Program-made: the position numbers and the translations under genes
Assembly: GCF_045689245.1 (NCBI RefSeq)
Contig: NZ_CP136865.1
Span: forward strand, 1,550,001-1,614,000
Source of the DNA: Congregibacter brevis
GTDB taxonomy: Bacteria > Pseudomonadota > Gammaproteobacteria > Pseudomonadales > Halieaceae
Length of the DNA stretch: 64,000 bases
Direction: 5' to 3'
Notes under the pieces: generated by a model
Told to the model about the DNA's origin: nothing
Databases searched by the model: none
Seen by the model: only the letters and a program-made list of their open reading frames with translations
Part shown: one piece after another, positions 54,281 to 62,866 of the stretch
Numbering within the stretch: position 1 is the stretch's first letter
How the letters are laid out: every line of letters begins with the position of its first letter

Positions 54281-55441
54281 CTAAAAGTTGGCGTCAACTA
54301 TTTTGTGCACAAAAATGACCGGATTTGACTCAAACTTAGATTGATGCCAGTCACCCGACGTTGCTAAGTACAGAGTTCTGTCTTTATATGCCGCCCCAGT
54401 TATCAGAGCCCCACCCGTTTCGAGCGTTAGCGGGCCATATTCGTAAGGTCGCGCATCGTGCGGGTTGTTTGCATCTAAGATCTCATCTATCGCGAATTTC
54501 CAGTAATAGTTATCCCAGTCGTCCGCACCGTAAGGGCAATGTCCATTGCAAGTTTTGCCGTTGTCTTGCTTAACTTTGTAGCCTATTCCTGTGCGGAGGC
54601 CTCCGGTGCGTCCCACCGCGACGTAATCATTTCCTACAATGAACGCAGTGGCTACATAGCTAAGTTGGTTGAATAACGGGTTTGCGGCGCCTGGCTCTCT
54701 ACCAAAGCTTCCAAGACTGTGTGGTTGCGGGAAAACCATTAAGGCTTTGGCGCGCGCGGCATTTGTTGGTGTGCCGTCCCACACGTAGAGGCTGGGGCCC
54801 AAGCTCAAACGGAGATTGATAGGGAAGTTAGATGCATGGCCTAAGAAGTGAGTGCCACCGAGCCGTGCTTGCCAGCCTTGAGGGATTTCCCCCATCCATC
54901 CGGCGGATCTAGCATTATCCCGTGCAGAAAAAAAGCCGAGCTGGGAGTTGTCTCGATTAACAATTGCAATATCTCGTTTGTTATTCCCGTCGGCGTCGTA
55001 GTACTCAGTTGTGGTGACGAACAGTTTTTCACCGTCGTCATAAAGACCGGCGATCATTCGAGTTTTGTCCCATTTGGCAGGGCTGATCTTTACGTACGGC
55101 TTGGTGTTCCTTGCAATAGGTAGGTCCTTCACTTCGTTGCTAATTTTTAACTCGGGGACATCAAACTTTGCAACTGAGAAGTGATGAGAGTGCCCTGCAA
55201 TCCAGATTCCATCGGTTCCAATGCCTATCGGCCCGGTGCTAAATCCCGAGCGAGATGAGCCGAAAGTGCCACTTTGAATTCGGAAGCCGCCCGCATACCT
55301 GAAAGAAAGTCCAGTTCCCACCGTAATTGTCCTACTTTCCACGATGTTCGTTTCGAGGGAGGTATCTTGCGCCTCGCATGCCAGCATTAGAGTCGCCAAG
55401 CTCGCCGCAGCGAGTGGCTGAAAAATTAACTTGATATCCAT
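54281..55441 (-). CDS. predicted lipoprotein, beta-propeller-like, unknown function
   Basis: 386 residues from the ATG at 55441, giving a signal peptide with lipobox LMLAC; a longer start at 55519 has no such logic. The mature part has repeated beta patterns (GIGTDGIWIAGHSHHFSVAKF, GEKLFVTTTEYYDADGN, NDYVAVGRTGGLRTGIGYK), consistent with a propeller, and a CNGHCPYG cysteine pair. DADGNNKRD resembles a calcium-binding loop. It sits between the two PEP-CTERM genes. No family is recognised. Confidence 0.7.
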   Translation of the reverse strand: MDIKLIFQPLAAASLATLMLACEAQDTSLETNIVESRTITVGTGLSFRYAGGFRIQSGTFGSSRSGFSTGPIGIGTDGIWIAGHSHHFSVAKFDVPELKISNEVKDLPIARNTKPYVKISPAKWDKTRMIAGLYDDGEKLFVTTTEYYDADGNNKRDIAIVNRDNSQLGFFSARDNARSAGWMGEIPQGWQARLGGTHFLGHASNFPINLRLSLGPSLYVWDGTPTNAARAKALMVFPQPHSLGSFGREPGAANPLFNQLSYVATAFIVGNDYVAVGRTGGLRTGIGYKVKQDNGKTCNGHCPYGADDWDNYYWKFAIDEILDANNPHDARPYEYGPLTLETGGALITGAAYKDRTLYLATSGDWHQSKFESNPVIFVHKIVDANF

Positions 55442-56333
55442 TGTTAGTAGAGTAGCAAATAAGGGTTCTTCTCGCCCGCAACTCGAGGTAGGCACTGTGC
55501 AGCAAGCCATTGCCGCCATGGCCTTTTAAACCCCGAGCCAGTTTGTCGCGGCGAGGCTGAATAGCGTTAAGACTGGATCGCAACTTAGGCTGCCACACAT
55601 CGCTTGATGTAAGCGATCCATTGCAATCCCCCGCACCTTAGGATCAATTCCCCCGGGAAGTTTCGTTGAGTCTGCTTCATAGTAGACCCTAGTTTGTACT
55701 GTGACGATCAATGAAGGCAGGCATGAGACGATGGTTTCTGCGCGGGTAAAAATTACAGCCATAGGTGTTCGAATGGGGGTGGCAGTTTTTCGTTCTTCTA
55801 TTAGTCTGTTGATGCGCACGCGATCTGTTGCACTAATACGAGCTCTCCCCTAGCGTGAACGGAGGGCGGCCGATGGCCGTTGTGCCGAAAGTGGCTATGG
55901 TGCTGGTGCCGTCCGGCAGACCTCGGGCAAGCTTCCGATCGACAATGCCGCCAGGCTCCCGCCCAAGAGTGGCAAGGTAGTCCCCGTAGAATGCACTTTT
56001 GGTTCTCTCCCGGGCTTTAGGGATTAGATGTAGCATTGAGCGTCCCCCTGATTGACACCCAATCCCCAGGTTTGGGCTTGAAAGCCTTGAAGCAGCAGAG
56101 CCAGCTCGCCGTGGCCGCGAGAAGCCTGGATCAGCTTTGGTGAGGAGGGCTGCGGTAGATTTTGTAGTTTTGCAAGGTGTGGACTGTAAGCGGCCCGGCG
56201 CAAATTATACGGTGTGATTATGCGGTCGCTTTATGGTTAGTTTAGCCGCAACCAGGTTGCAGCAAGTTAGTGGGGAGACGGCTTCTAATCGTGACCACAT
56301 TCTGATTCTGTCTCGGTTTTGTTCCGTATTTGG
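55442..56333. other. long region without a supported gene, possibly gene debris
   Basis: About 900 bases. Two minus-strand frames exist (55526-55819, 97 codons, and 55833-56036, 67 codons), placed end to end in different frames. Their products match no family I can name. The stretch 55833-56160 is G/C-richer than its surroundings. It could be a frameshifted remnant. No tRNA or clear terminator was seen. Confidence 0.35.
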
Positions 56334-56351
56334 TGTCAGATTCTTTTACGT
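56334..56351 (+). promoter_or_regulatory. candidate PrsR upstream activating site 2
   Basis: TGTCAGATTCTTTTACGT shares 14 of 18 bases with the site at 54132 and starts exactly 100 bases before the -24 box of the second PEP-CTERM gene. The 10-base difference from site 1 is about one helical turn, so both sites would face the polymerase from the same side. Confidence 0.45.
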
Positions 56352-56433
56352 TGAGGTTGGCTAATGATTGAGAAGTTCAGTTGAGAAAATCAAAAGTTAA
56401 TAAAAACAATATCTTACGTTAGTTTTAAAAATT

Positions 56434-56449
56434 TGGCTCGGGTATTGCA
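56434..56449 (+). promoter_or_regulatory. sigma54 (-24/-12) promoter of the second PEP-CTERM gene
   Basis: TGGCTCGGGTATTGCA matches TGGCAC-N5-TTGCW with one mismatch. The predicted start is near 56461, giving a leader of about 32 bases before the ATG at 56493. Confidence 0.78.
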
Positions 56450-56492
56450 TTGAAGTTTGTAATCATTTTTGTATTCTCAAGGTTTTATTGAC

Positions 56493-57158
56493 ATGAAAAT
56501 TAGAACACTAGTTATCGGGCTTGTTTCTACCGCTGTGCTCGTGGGGGCAAGTTTTGCCAATGCAGGGTTGATTCTAAGCTCCAATTTTGACGGGCGCACA
56601 GTGAGTGGAGCTACTGCCACCGCGACGTTTCAAACAAATGGTGTCTCGGATCCAGTTGCAGTTGAAGCCGACTTCAATCTTTTCACTACATCAGCTTCGG
56701 CAAATCGCATTGCAGTAGATAGGAACCTACACAACGAAGGGAGCTGGACGGCCACCATTGGTTTGGATGTTGAAGGAAATCTGATCCACATGGGCATTGT
56801 CTCCTTTCAAGCCTTGATTTTTAACAATCGAGGGGCCTTGCAAGGTTCGAACGTTAGCCGTGACCTCGATCTTAGTGTGGCGATTGTAGACACGAATGAT
56901 GTTGAGCTGGCTTCCGTGGAATTACTGAACGTGTACGCCGCTAGCGGAGCTTGGACGCCTGAGACAGTGTCCTTTGATTTTACGGGCACGACGCTTGCGA
57001 AAGGTACATCGTACTTCCTTGCTATCACAGCATCGGGTCAGGGGCCGGGCAATAACGCCGGGTTTGATGACTTATTAGTGACGGGTACTATTCCAGCGCC
57101 TGCGCCATTGGGATTACTGGGTGTTGGTCTGCTTTTGCTGGCTCGCCGTAAAGCCTAA
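56493..57158 (+). CDS. PEP-CTERM-type sorted protein (PAP variant)
   Basis: 221 residues from the ATG at 56493 (AAGG ten bases upstream); a TTG at 56469 would break the signal peptide. The signal peptide (about 1-24, ending FANAG) precedes a beta-rich domain of about 165 residues. The sorting signal is IPAPAPLGLLG, a hydrophobic helix and RRKA. As in the gene at 53039, Ala stands where Glu is usual. It is transcribed from its own sigma54 promoter and ends at a clear terminator. Confidence 0.88.
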   Translation: MKIRTLVIGLVSTAVLVGASFANAGLILSSNFDGRTVSGATATATFQTNGVSDPVAVEADFNLFTTSASANRIAVDRNLHNEGSWTATIGLDVEGNLIHMGIVSFQALIFNNRGALQGSNVSRDLDLSVAIVDTNDVELASVELLNVYAASGAWTPETVSFDFTGTTLAKGTSYFLAITASGQGPGNNAGFDDLLVTGTIPAPAPLGLLGVGLLLLARRKA

Positions 57159-57175
57159 GCAGCGGCATGAACATA

Positions 57176-57208
57176 AAAGGCGTGTCCTTTGCGGGCGCGC
57201 CTTTTTTT
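57176..57208 (+). terminator. rho-independent terminator of the second PEP-CTERM gene
   Basis: AAGGCG and CGCCTT form the base of a stem that extends inward with two G-T wobbles; a run of seven T follows. It lies 17 bases after the stop codon. Confidence 0.85.
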
Positions 57209-57300
57209 GTTCTTGGCTGGGGGGTAATTGGTCTTAACTATTGACGATAGTAGCCTATCGGTAGGTTGTGAACATTCCAGCTATCGGTGTCGTAAGGCAA

Positions 57301-58395
57301 TCAAACATTAAACCTAAAATGCACCACATCCCCATCCTGCACGACATACTCTTTACCTTCTAAGCGCCAGCGCCCGGCATCTTTGGCTCCTTGCTCGCCC
57401 TTATGGGCAATAAAGTCCTCGTAACCCACCACCTCAGCGCGAATAAAGCCTTTTTGGAAGTCTGTGTGGATGACGCCGGCAGCTTCGGGCGCTGTCGCTC
57501 CAACCTTCACAGTCCATGCCCTAACTTCCTGTGGTCCGGCCGTGAAGTACGTTTGCAGATTAAGCAGCTCATAGCCCGCTCGAATCACACGATTGAGGCC
57601 CGGTTCTTCCATACCCATATCCGCCAGAAACTCAGCACGCTCTTCGTCTTCAAGCTCGATGATCTCGGACTCGAGCTTGTTGCAGATCACGACAACCTCG
57701 GCGCTTTCTTCTGCAGCGATGCCGCGTACCACATCAACATGTGCATTGCCTTCAAGCCCATCCTCATCGACGTTGGCGATATACAGCGTCGGCTTACTGG
57801 TGAGCAGAAACAGTGACTTGACCAACGCTTGCTCGCTGTCATCCAGCGCCAGCGCGCGCACGGGTTTAGCTTCATTGAGATGCGGGAGCAGCTTGTCTTC
57901 CAGCAGTGCCTTCATGGCGATGGATTCCTTGTCTCCACCTTTTGCCGTGCGAGCGACTTTGGATAACTGCTTTTCACAGCTGTCCAGATCAGAAAGCGCC
58001 AGCTCGGTATTGATGATCTCGATGTCCGCCGCGGGATCAATGGCGTTGGCCACGTGAATGACGTTCTCATCCTCAAAACAGCGGACCACGTGTGCGATGG
58101 CATCGGTCTCACGAATATTCGCCAGGAACTGATTGCCCAGCCCTTCGCCTTTACTGGCGCCCGCAACCAGACCAGCGATATCCACAAACTCCATGGTGGT
58201 CGCAATCTCCTTCTGAGGCTTTACCAGCTCAGAGATTTTGCTTTGGCGTGGATCCGGGACTGGTACAACGCCGGCATTGGGTTCGATGGTGCAAAACGGA
58301 AAGTTCTCCGCGTCGATGCCCGCACGAGTAAGGGCGTTGAAAAGTGTTGATTTTCCGACGTTGGGGAGCCCAACGATGCCGCATTTAAAGCCCAT
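57301..58395 (-). CDS. ychF: redox-regulated ATPase YchF (Obg-like)
   Basis: 364 residues, the usual length. P-loop GLPNVGKSTLFNAL, the G2/G3 region (VDIAGLVAGASKGEGLGNQFL), NKLE in place of NKxD, and a C-terminal TGS-like domain (DFQKGFIRAEVVGYEDF). It binds ATP and the ribosome and takes part in stress responses. It follows pth by two bases, as in many gammaproteobacteria. Confidence 0.96.
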   Translation of the reverse strand: MGFKCGIVGLPNVGKSTLFNALTRAGIDAENFPFCTIEPNAGVVPVPDPRQSKISELVKPQKEIATTMEFVDIAGLVAGASKGEGLGNQFLANIRETDAIAHVVRCFEDENVIHVANAIDPAADIEIINTELALSDLDSCEKQLSKVARTAKGGDKESIAMKALLEDKLLPHLNEAKPVRALALDDSEQALVKSLFLLTSKPTLYIANVDEDGLEGNAHVDVVRGIAAEESAEVVVICNKLESEIIELEDEERAEFLADMGMEEPGLNRVIRAGYELLNLQTYFTAGPQEVRAWTVKVGATAPEAAGVIHTDFQKGFIRAEVVGYEDFIAHKGEQGAKDAGRWRLEGKEYVVQDGDVVHFRFNV

Positions 58396-58397
58396 GA

Positions 58398-59033
58398 TTA
58401 TTCCTTTGGTGTTGTATTCGGCAGTGGAGCCCGCAAAGAAGAGTCCGCTCCGTCAAAACTGTGTAGTTGTGTCATTGCTTTGCCACTATCTCCCGCCAGA
58501 AGCAGCGGCAGAGCACGAATGGCCTCATCGATACTGGCAGCGATGGCTTCTCGATCTACCGGCGAGGGTTTCGAGAGCACATAGTTGCTTACCTGCTTGG
58601 CCGATCCCGGGTGCCCTATACCCACGCGGAGTCGATGAAAGTCTTTGCGGTTGGCCAATGCGGGCACGATATCCCGCAGCCCGTTGTGGCCTCCATGGCC
58701 GCCATCAAACTTAAAGCGAGCGCTACCTGGTGAGATATCCAGCTCGTCGTGGGCTATCAGTATCCGCTCGGGATCTATCTTGTAAAAGTTTGCTAGCGCG
58801 GCAACGGCTTTACCGCTGCGATTCATAAACGTGTGGGGGATCAGCAGCCGCAGCTTATGGCCGGCAAAAAAAACTTCCCCGACTTCGCCGTGATACTTGG
58901 TCTCAAGCTTTAGAGAGCCACCCGCTTGGCGCGCAAGCTCGCGCACAAAGTCCTCTCCCGCATTGTGGCGAGTGCCTTCGTACTGAGAGCCCGGGTTTCC
59001 GAGGCCGACTATAAGTTGGAGTGTGGATGGCAT
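58398..59033 (-). CDS. pth: peptidyl-tRNA hydrolase
   Basis: 211 residues. LIVGLGNPGSQYEGTRHNAGEDFV carries the catalytic His and Asn; FMNRSGKAV and AHDELDISPG (catalytic Asp), then GGHGGHNGLRDI, complete the signature. It recycles peptidyl-tRNA dropped from ribosomes. It is part of the rplY-pth-ychF block. Confidence 0.97.
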   Translation of the reverse strand: MPSTLQLIVGLGNPGSQYEGTRHNAGEDFVRELARQAGGSLKLETKYHGEVGEVFFAGHKLRLLIPHTFMNRSGKAVAALANFYKIDPERILIAHDELDISPGSARFKFDGGHGGHNGLRDIVPALANRKDFHRLRVGIGHPGSAKQVSNYVLSKPSPVDREAIAASIDEAIRALPLLLAGDSGKAMTQLHSFDGADSSLRAPLPNTTPKE

Positions 59034-59125
59034 ACGCCTGAGTCTTACTCTCGTTGACTATCTGTTGCTGACTATTGCTAAAACTATCTCTTCCCAGCAA
59101 CGTGATTCTATATGACTAACGCAAC

Positions 59126-59152
59126 GAAAAAGGGCAGCGTAACGCTGCCCTT
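59126..59152 (-). terminator. rho-independent terminator after rplY
   Basis: AAGGGCAGCGT and ACGCTGCCCTT form a perfect stem, followed on the minus strand by TTTTT. It lies 45 bases after the rplY stop and before pth, so pth either depends on read-through or has its own promoter. Confidence 0.88.
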
Positions 59153-59196
59153 GATCAGATACTGCGAGCGCTTTCCCTAAGGAGAGCGATAACAGA

Positions 59197-59862
59197 TCAG
59201 TCCTCGTCGCCGCCTTCGCTATCGCCTTCTTCAGCGCTCGCTTCTGCTGCGTCTGCATCTTCGTCTTCATCACCGCCGCCACGCTTGGCGCTGACAGAGG
59301 TCACAGCCATATCGTGATCTTCACCAAGTTCAAGTGCAGTAGATACAACACCCTCGGGCAACTTTAGGTCGGAGATGTGGATGATGTCAGCAGTAGTGAC
59401 GTTCTCCATGTCGACTTCAATATACTCGGGGATCAGGCCTGGCAGACAGAGAACTTCCAGTTCTGTCAGCAAGTGCTCAATGATACCGCCTTCGATCTTC
59501 ACGCCATGACACTTCTCTTCGTTAATGAAGTGCAGTGGAATGTTGACCTTGATCGCAACGTTCGCGTCAACGCGCAGAAAGTCTGCGTGCATAACATCGT
59601 TGCGGGCAGGGTGACGCTGTAGATCTTTTAGAATCGCTGGCTGGACATCGCCATCGACAGATACGTCGATAACCTGAGAAAAGAATGCCTCGTTCTCGAG
59701 GGCTTTCTCCAGATCCTTACGGATGATGGTCAGGGGAGCGGGATCTTTTCCGGCGCCATAAATGATTGCCGGGATATGATCTACGCTACGACGCAGGCGG
59801 CGGCTCGCACCTTTCCCCAGGTCGCTACGTACTGTGGCTGCAATAGCCAATTGTTCAGACAT
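59197..59862 (-). CDS. rplY: 50S ribosomal protein L25/general stress protein Ctc
   Basis: 221 residues, the long Ctc/TL5 form. The N-terminal 5S rRNA-binding domain has GKGASRRLRR and IPAIIYGAGKDP; the beta domain follows; and the C-terminus is a strongly acidic tail (about 195-221). AGGAG lies eight bases before the ATG. It is downstream of prs. Confidence 0.96.
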   Translation of the reverse strand: MSEQLAIAATVRSDLGKGASRRLRRSVDHIPAIIYGAGKDPAPLTIIRKDLEKALENEAFFSQVIDVSVDGDVQPAILKDLQRHPARNDVMHADFLRVDANVAIKVNIPLHFINEEKCHGVKIEGGIIEHLLTELEVLCLPGLIPEYIEVDMENVTTADIIHISDLKLPEGVVSTALELGEDHDMAVTSVSAKRGGGDEDEDADAAEASAEEGDSEGGDED

Positions 59863-59953
59863 GACTGTCTCCTATCAATGTCGGAATGAGGTCACCTGCG
59901 ACCAGTTTCCTCTTCCGTCTAAAAAACGCTGTTCAACTTGTTCGAAAAAAAAC

Positions 59954-60901
59954 CTAGCTGAATAGCGCGCTAATGGATTCCTCATTCGAGACTCGACGAA
60001 TAGACTCGGCTAGCAGGTCGGCAATAGTGAGCTGCCGAATCTTGCCGATGGTCTTCGCCTCTTCTGAAAGAGGAATCGTGTCCGTAACAACCAACTCGTC
60101 GAGCTGGGAGTTGCGAACATTGTCTAAAGCCTTGCCCGACAACACCGCGTGGGTGCAGTAGGCGGCGACCTTGGTTGCGCCACGCTCTTTGAGCGCGTTC
60201 GCGGCATTACATAGCGTTCCCGCGGTATCGACCATGTCGTCTACCAGCAGGCAGGTGCGTCCTTCGACGTTACCGATGATGTTCATAATCTCGGTCTCGT
60301 TGGCCTTGGGTCGGCGCTTATCGATGATGGCTAATTCAGCTTCGTCCAGCTGCTTTGCAATCGCTCGAGCACGAACCACACCGCCGATGTCCGGCGATAC
60401 CACCATAACGTTCTCGTAGTTGCTGGCCTGAATATCGTCATTCAACACCGGCGAACCGTAAATATTGTCAACGGGGCATCCAAAGAAGCCCTGAATCTGC
60501 TCCGCGTGGAGGTCTACCGTTAGAACGCGGTCGACACCGACAGTGTTCATTAAATCGGCGACTACCTTGGCCGAGATCGGCACCCTTGATGACCGTACAC
60601 GACGATCCTGGCGTGCGTAGCCAAAGTAGGGCACAACCGCCGTGATGCGCCCAGCCGAAGCTCGACGCAGTGCGTCGATCATCACCAACAACTCCATGAG
60701 ATTGTCGTTGGTGGGCGCACAGGTTGGCTGGAGTACAAAAACGTCTTTGCCTCGCACGTTTTCATTGAGCTCTACAGCTACTTCACCGTCACTGAAGCGG
60801 CCAACGTCTGCTTTACCTAAAGACAGGTACAAGCGACTGGCGACTTTGCGGGCTAGTTCCGGGTTGGCGTTCCCGGTGAATACCATCAGCTTTGCGGACA
60901 A
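59954..60901 (-). CDS. prs: ribose-phosphate pyrophosphokinase
   Basis: 315 residues from TTG 60901, matching the family length and preceded by AAGGAAGG six bases upstream; an ATG at 60922 gives seven extra residues and has no ribosome site. Motifs: FSDGEVAVELNENVRG, YFGYARQDRR, the TVDLHAEQIQGFF loop and the PRPP-binding VDDMVDTAGTL. It makes PRPP for nucleotide, His and Trp synthesis. Confidence 0.95.
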   Translation of the reverse strand: MSAKLMVFTGNANPELARKVASRLYLSLGKADVGRFSDGEVAVELNENVRGKDVFVLQPTCAPTNDNLMELLVMIDALRRASAGRITAVVPYFGYARQDRRVRSSRVPISAKVVADLMNTVGVDRVLTVDLHAEQIQGFFGCPVDNIYGSPVLNDDIQASNYENVMVVSPDIGGVVRARAIAKQLDEAELAIIDKRRPKANETEIMNIIGNVEGRTCLLVDDMVDTAGTLCNAANALKERGATKVAAYCTHAVLSGKALDNVRNSQLDELVVTDTIPLSEEAKTIGKIRQLTIADLLAESIRRVSNEESISALFS

Positions 60902-61077
60902 GTTATGCCTTCCTTCGCTCATTCACTGTGCAACGATCATTTATTGGGTGAGACGTTCTTGGCTGTCGTGCTCATCTGTCATTTTTGGCGGTCATTGCTA
61001 GTCTGACTTAGTTGCCGGCCTGACTTGGTAGCAAGAGTGGTTGTGAAACCAACTGCGACCTTAACTACGACAGAAAA

Positions 61078-61152
61078 TGGCTGGGGTGGGAGGATTCGAA
61101 CCTCCGAATGCCGGGATCAAAACCCGGTGCCTTGCCACTTGGCGACACCCCA
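61078..61152 (-). tRNA. tRNA-Gln (anticodon TTG)
   Basis: 75 bases with encoded CCA. Acceptor TGGGGTG pairs with CACCCCA; the anticodon loop TTTTGAT between CGGGT and CCCGG arms reads TTG; the T-arm is GGAGGTTCGAATCCTCC. It sits between prs and ispE as in related genomes. Confidence 0.96.
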
Positions 61153-61191
61153 ATGATCGTATGCGTCAGCGGTGGCCTGCTGCGCTCATCT

Positions 61192-62076
61192 CTACCTATC
61201 TTTTGCGAGCGACAGACCTTCAAGCTGCGCCGCTACGGGAGACCTATTTAGGCCTCGAGCGACAAAACTATGCCATTCGCTCGGTACCTTTCGCTGAACC
61301 CGGTTAGCTTGCGCTTCGCTGTCGAAGCTCGCAAACACACTGGCGCCGCTGCCGGTCATTCTTGCCTCCCCAAATTTCTCCAACCAAATCAACGCCTTAT
61401 CAACAGGGTCGGCGAGGCGTCGCACGAGGTTTTCGAAGTCATTACGGGTAGGCCCCGTAAAAAAGGCGGCCATTGTGATGGCGGGGGTGTCGCGTGTCAA
61501 TTGCGGGTGCGAAAAAATCACTTTTGTTGATACATGGCAGCTCGGGTGAATCACAAGGAACCAGCGCTCGGGGAGCTCCAGAGGCGTGAGTTCTTCGCCG
61601 ATTCCTTCGGCCCAGGCGCTTTGACCACGCACGAAAACCGGCACATCCGCGCCGAGTTTGCGGCCGATGTTTGCAAGAGCCTCGGTGCTCAGGTTTAGGC
61701 TCCACAAGCTGTTCAAAGCGAGCAGGGTGCTCGCAGCATCAGAGCTACCTCCGCCAAGGCCGCCGCCGGTGGGCACTCGCTTGGTCAGACTGATGTCTGC
61801 TCCGAGTTTCTTGCGGGCCTTATTTACGTTTTCCGCTGCCCTAAGAGCTTCAGCGGCACGAACCACCAAGTTGTCTTGAGGAGCCACGTCATTAAGTGAT
61901 GCGCCCTGAGCGTTAATGATGATTCTGTCGTCATCCCGGGCGGATAGCGTGAGCTCATCACCATAATCGAGAAGCTGAAAAACGGTCTGGAGGTTGTGGT
62001 AGCCATCACTGCGCTGTCCCGTGATGTGCAGGAATAAATTGAGCTTGGCTGGCGCAGTAACGGTGACGGACGGCAT
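61192..62076 (-). CDS. ispE: 4-(cytidine 5'-diphospho)-2-C-methyl-D-erythritol kinase
   Basis: 294 residues of the GHMP kinase fold. APAKLNLFLHITGQRSDGYHNLQ at the N-terminus, the ATP loop PTGGGLGGGSSDAAS, and MTGSGASVFASF near the C-terminus. Catalyses the ATP-dependent fourth step of the MEP isoprenoid pathway. Confidence 0.96.
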   Translation of the reverse strand: MPSVTVTAPAKLNLFLHITGQRSDGYHNLQTVFQLLDYGDELTLSARDDDRIIINAQGASLNDVAPQDNLVVRAAEALRAAENVNKARKKLGADISLTKRVPTGGGLGGGSSDAASTLLALNSLWSLNLSTEALANIGRKLGADVPVFVRGQSAWAEGIGEELTPLELPERWFLVIHPSCHVSTKVIFSHPQLTRDTPAITMAAFFTGPTRNDFENLVRRLADPVDKALIWLEKFGEARMTGSGASVFASFDSEAQANRVQRKVPSEWHSFVARGLNRSPVAAQLEGLSLAKDR

Positions 62077-62155
62077 ACGCCTGATTATCGCATGGAGAAC
62101 CGGGGATTGACTTATTGCCGGCGTAAACTCTGTCAGCTACTGGGTCGCAAACCAG

Positions 62156-62866
62156 CTACAGCTGCCAATCCCGCAATATAATCTTGAGCGTTAGCTGGCT
62201 TTTCGGCTCCGCGAGGCTCAAGCGCGTGGGCATCGCCAATCCCTGCTTGCCTCGATACTCACTGTACGTTATCACCCAGCCGTTTTGCTCGAAGCCCTTA
62301 GCGAGCGCCTCATCCGTCTCTAAATCCGAAACGGGCAAAAGAGGGTCAGGAACACCGCGAAGCCAGTGATGAATAGAGGCGACTGGAACAGGAAGTAGGG
62401 CGCCATTCGATAGCCACGGAGCGGCGTCAGCGGGATAGAGGCGCTCGATACCGTCTCGCTTCACGCGCAGCAAAGCGCCGTCATTGCTGATTTCAGTGCT
62501 GCCGACACCTAAGGGGCCCGAAAGTCTTAAGTTGCTCTGTTGGCTTGTTTGTTGCCAATCCAGGCTCACACTGCCCGCGTCATTCGGTAAGCGATACGCG
62601 ACCTTGCCTCTTACCCGCCAATCGTTCAGCTCGGCAACCACCGCCAATCTCTCCAGCCAGCGCTCCTCCTCACCGACCAGCGGAGCTTGCGGAGGTGCTG
62701 GGGCGGAGGTGGTAGGCACTGGGGGTGCGGTTGTGCACGCGCTCAAGCCGACAAGCAGTAGCGTAGCAATCGCAAAAACGCACATTTGTGCAGAATCAAA
62801 AGCGCGTCCAAGAAGAAAAGAAACTGCGCTAGGCGCCGAGCGCCTCGCCTTAGCTGTCGCGAGCAT
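62156..62866 (-). CDS. lolB: outer-membrane lipoprotein insertion receptor LolB
   Basis: 236 residues. A lipoprotein signal with lipobox LVGLSAC follows an unusually long n-region; an internal ATG at 62785 would give the usual length of about 209. The mature part has NDWRVRGKVAYRL, VSLDWQQTSQQSNLRLSGPLG and a WLRGVPDP loop, typical of LolB. It accepts lipoproteins from LolA. The ATG overlaps the TPR gene stop (TAATG). Confidence 0.92.
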   Translation of the reverse strand: MLATAKARRSAPSAVSFLLGRAFDSAQMCVFAIATLLLVGLSACTTAPPVPTTSAPAPPQAPLVGEEERWLERLAVVAELNDWRVRGKVAYRLPNDAGSVSLDWQQTSQQSNLRLSGPLGVGSTEISNDGALLRVKRDGIERLYPADAAPWLSNGALLPVPVASIHHWLRGVPDPLLPVSDLETDEALAKGFEQNGWVITYSEYRGKQGLAMPTRLSLAEPKSQLTLKIILRDWQL

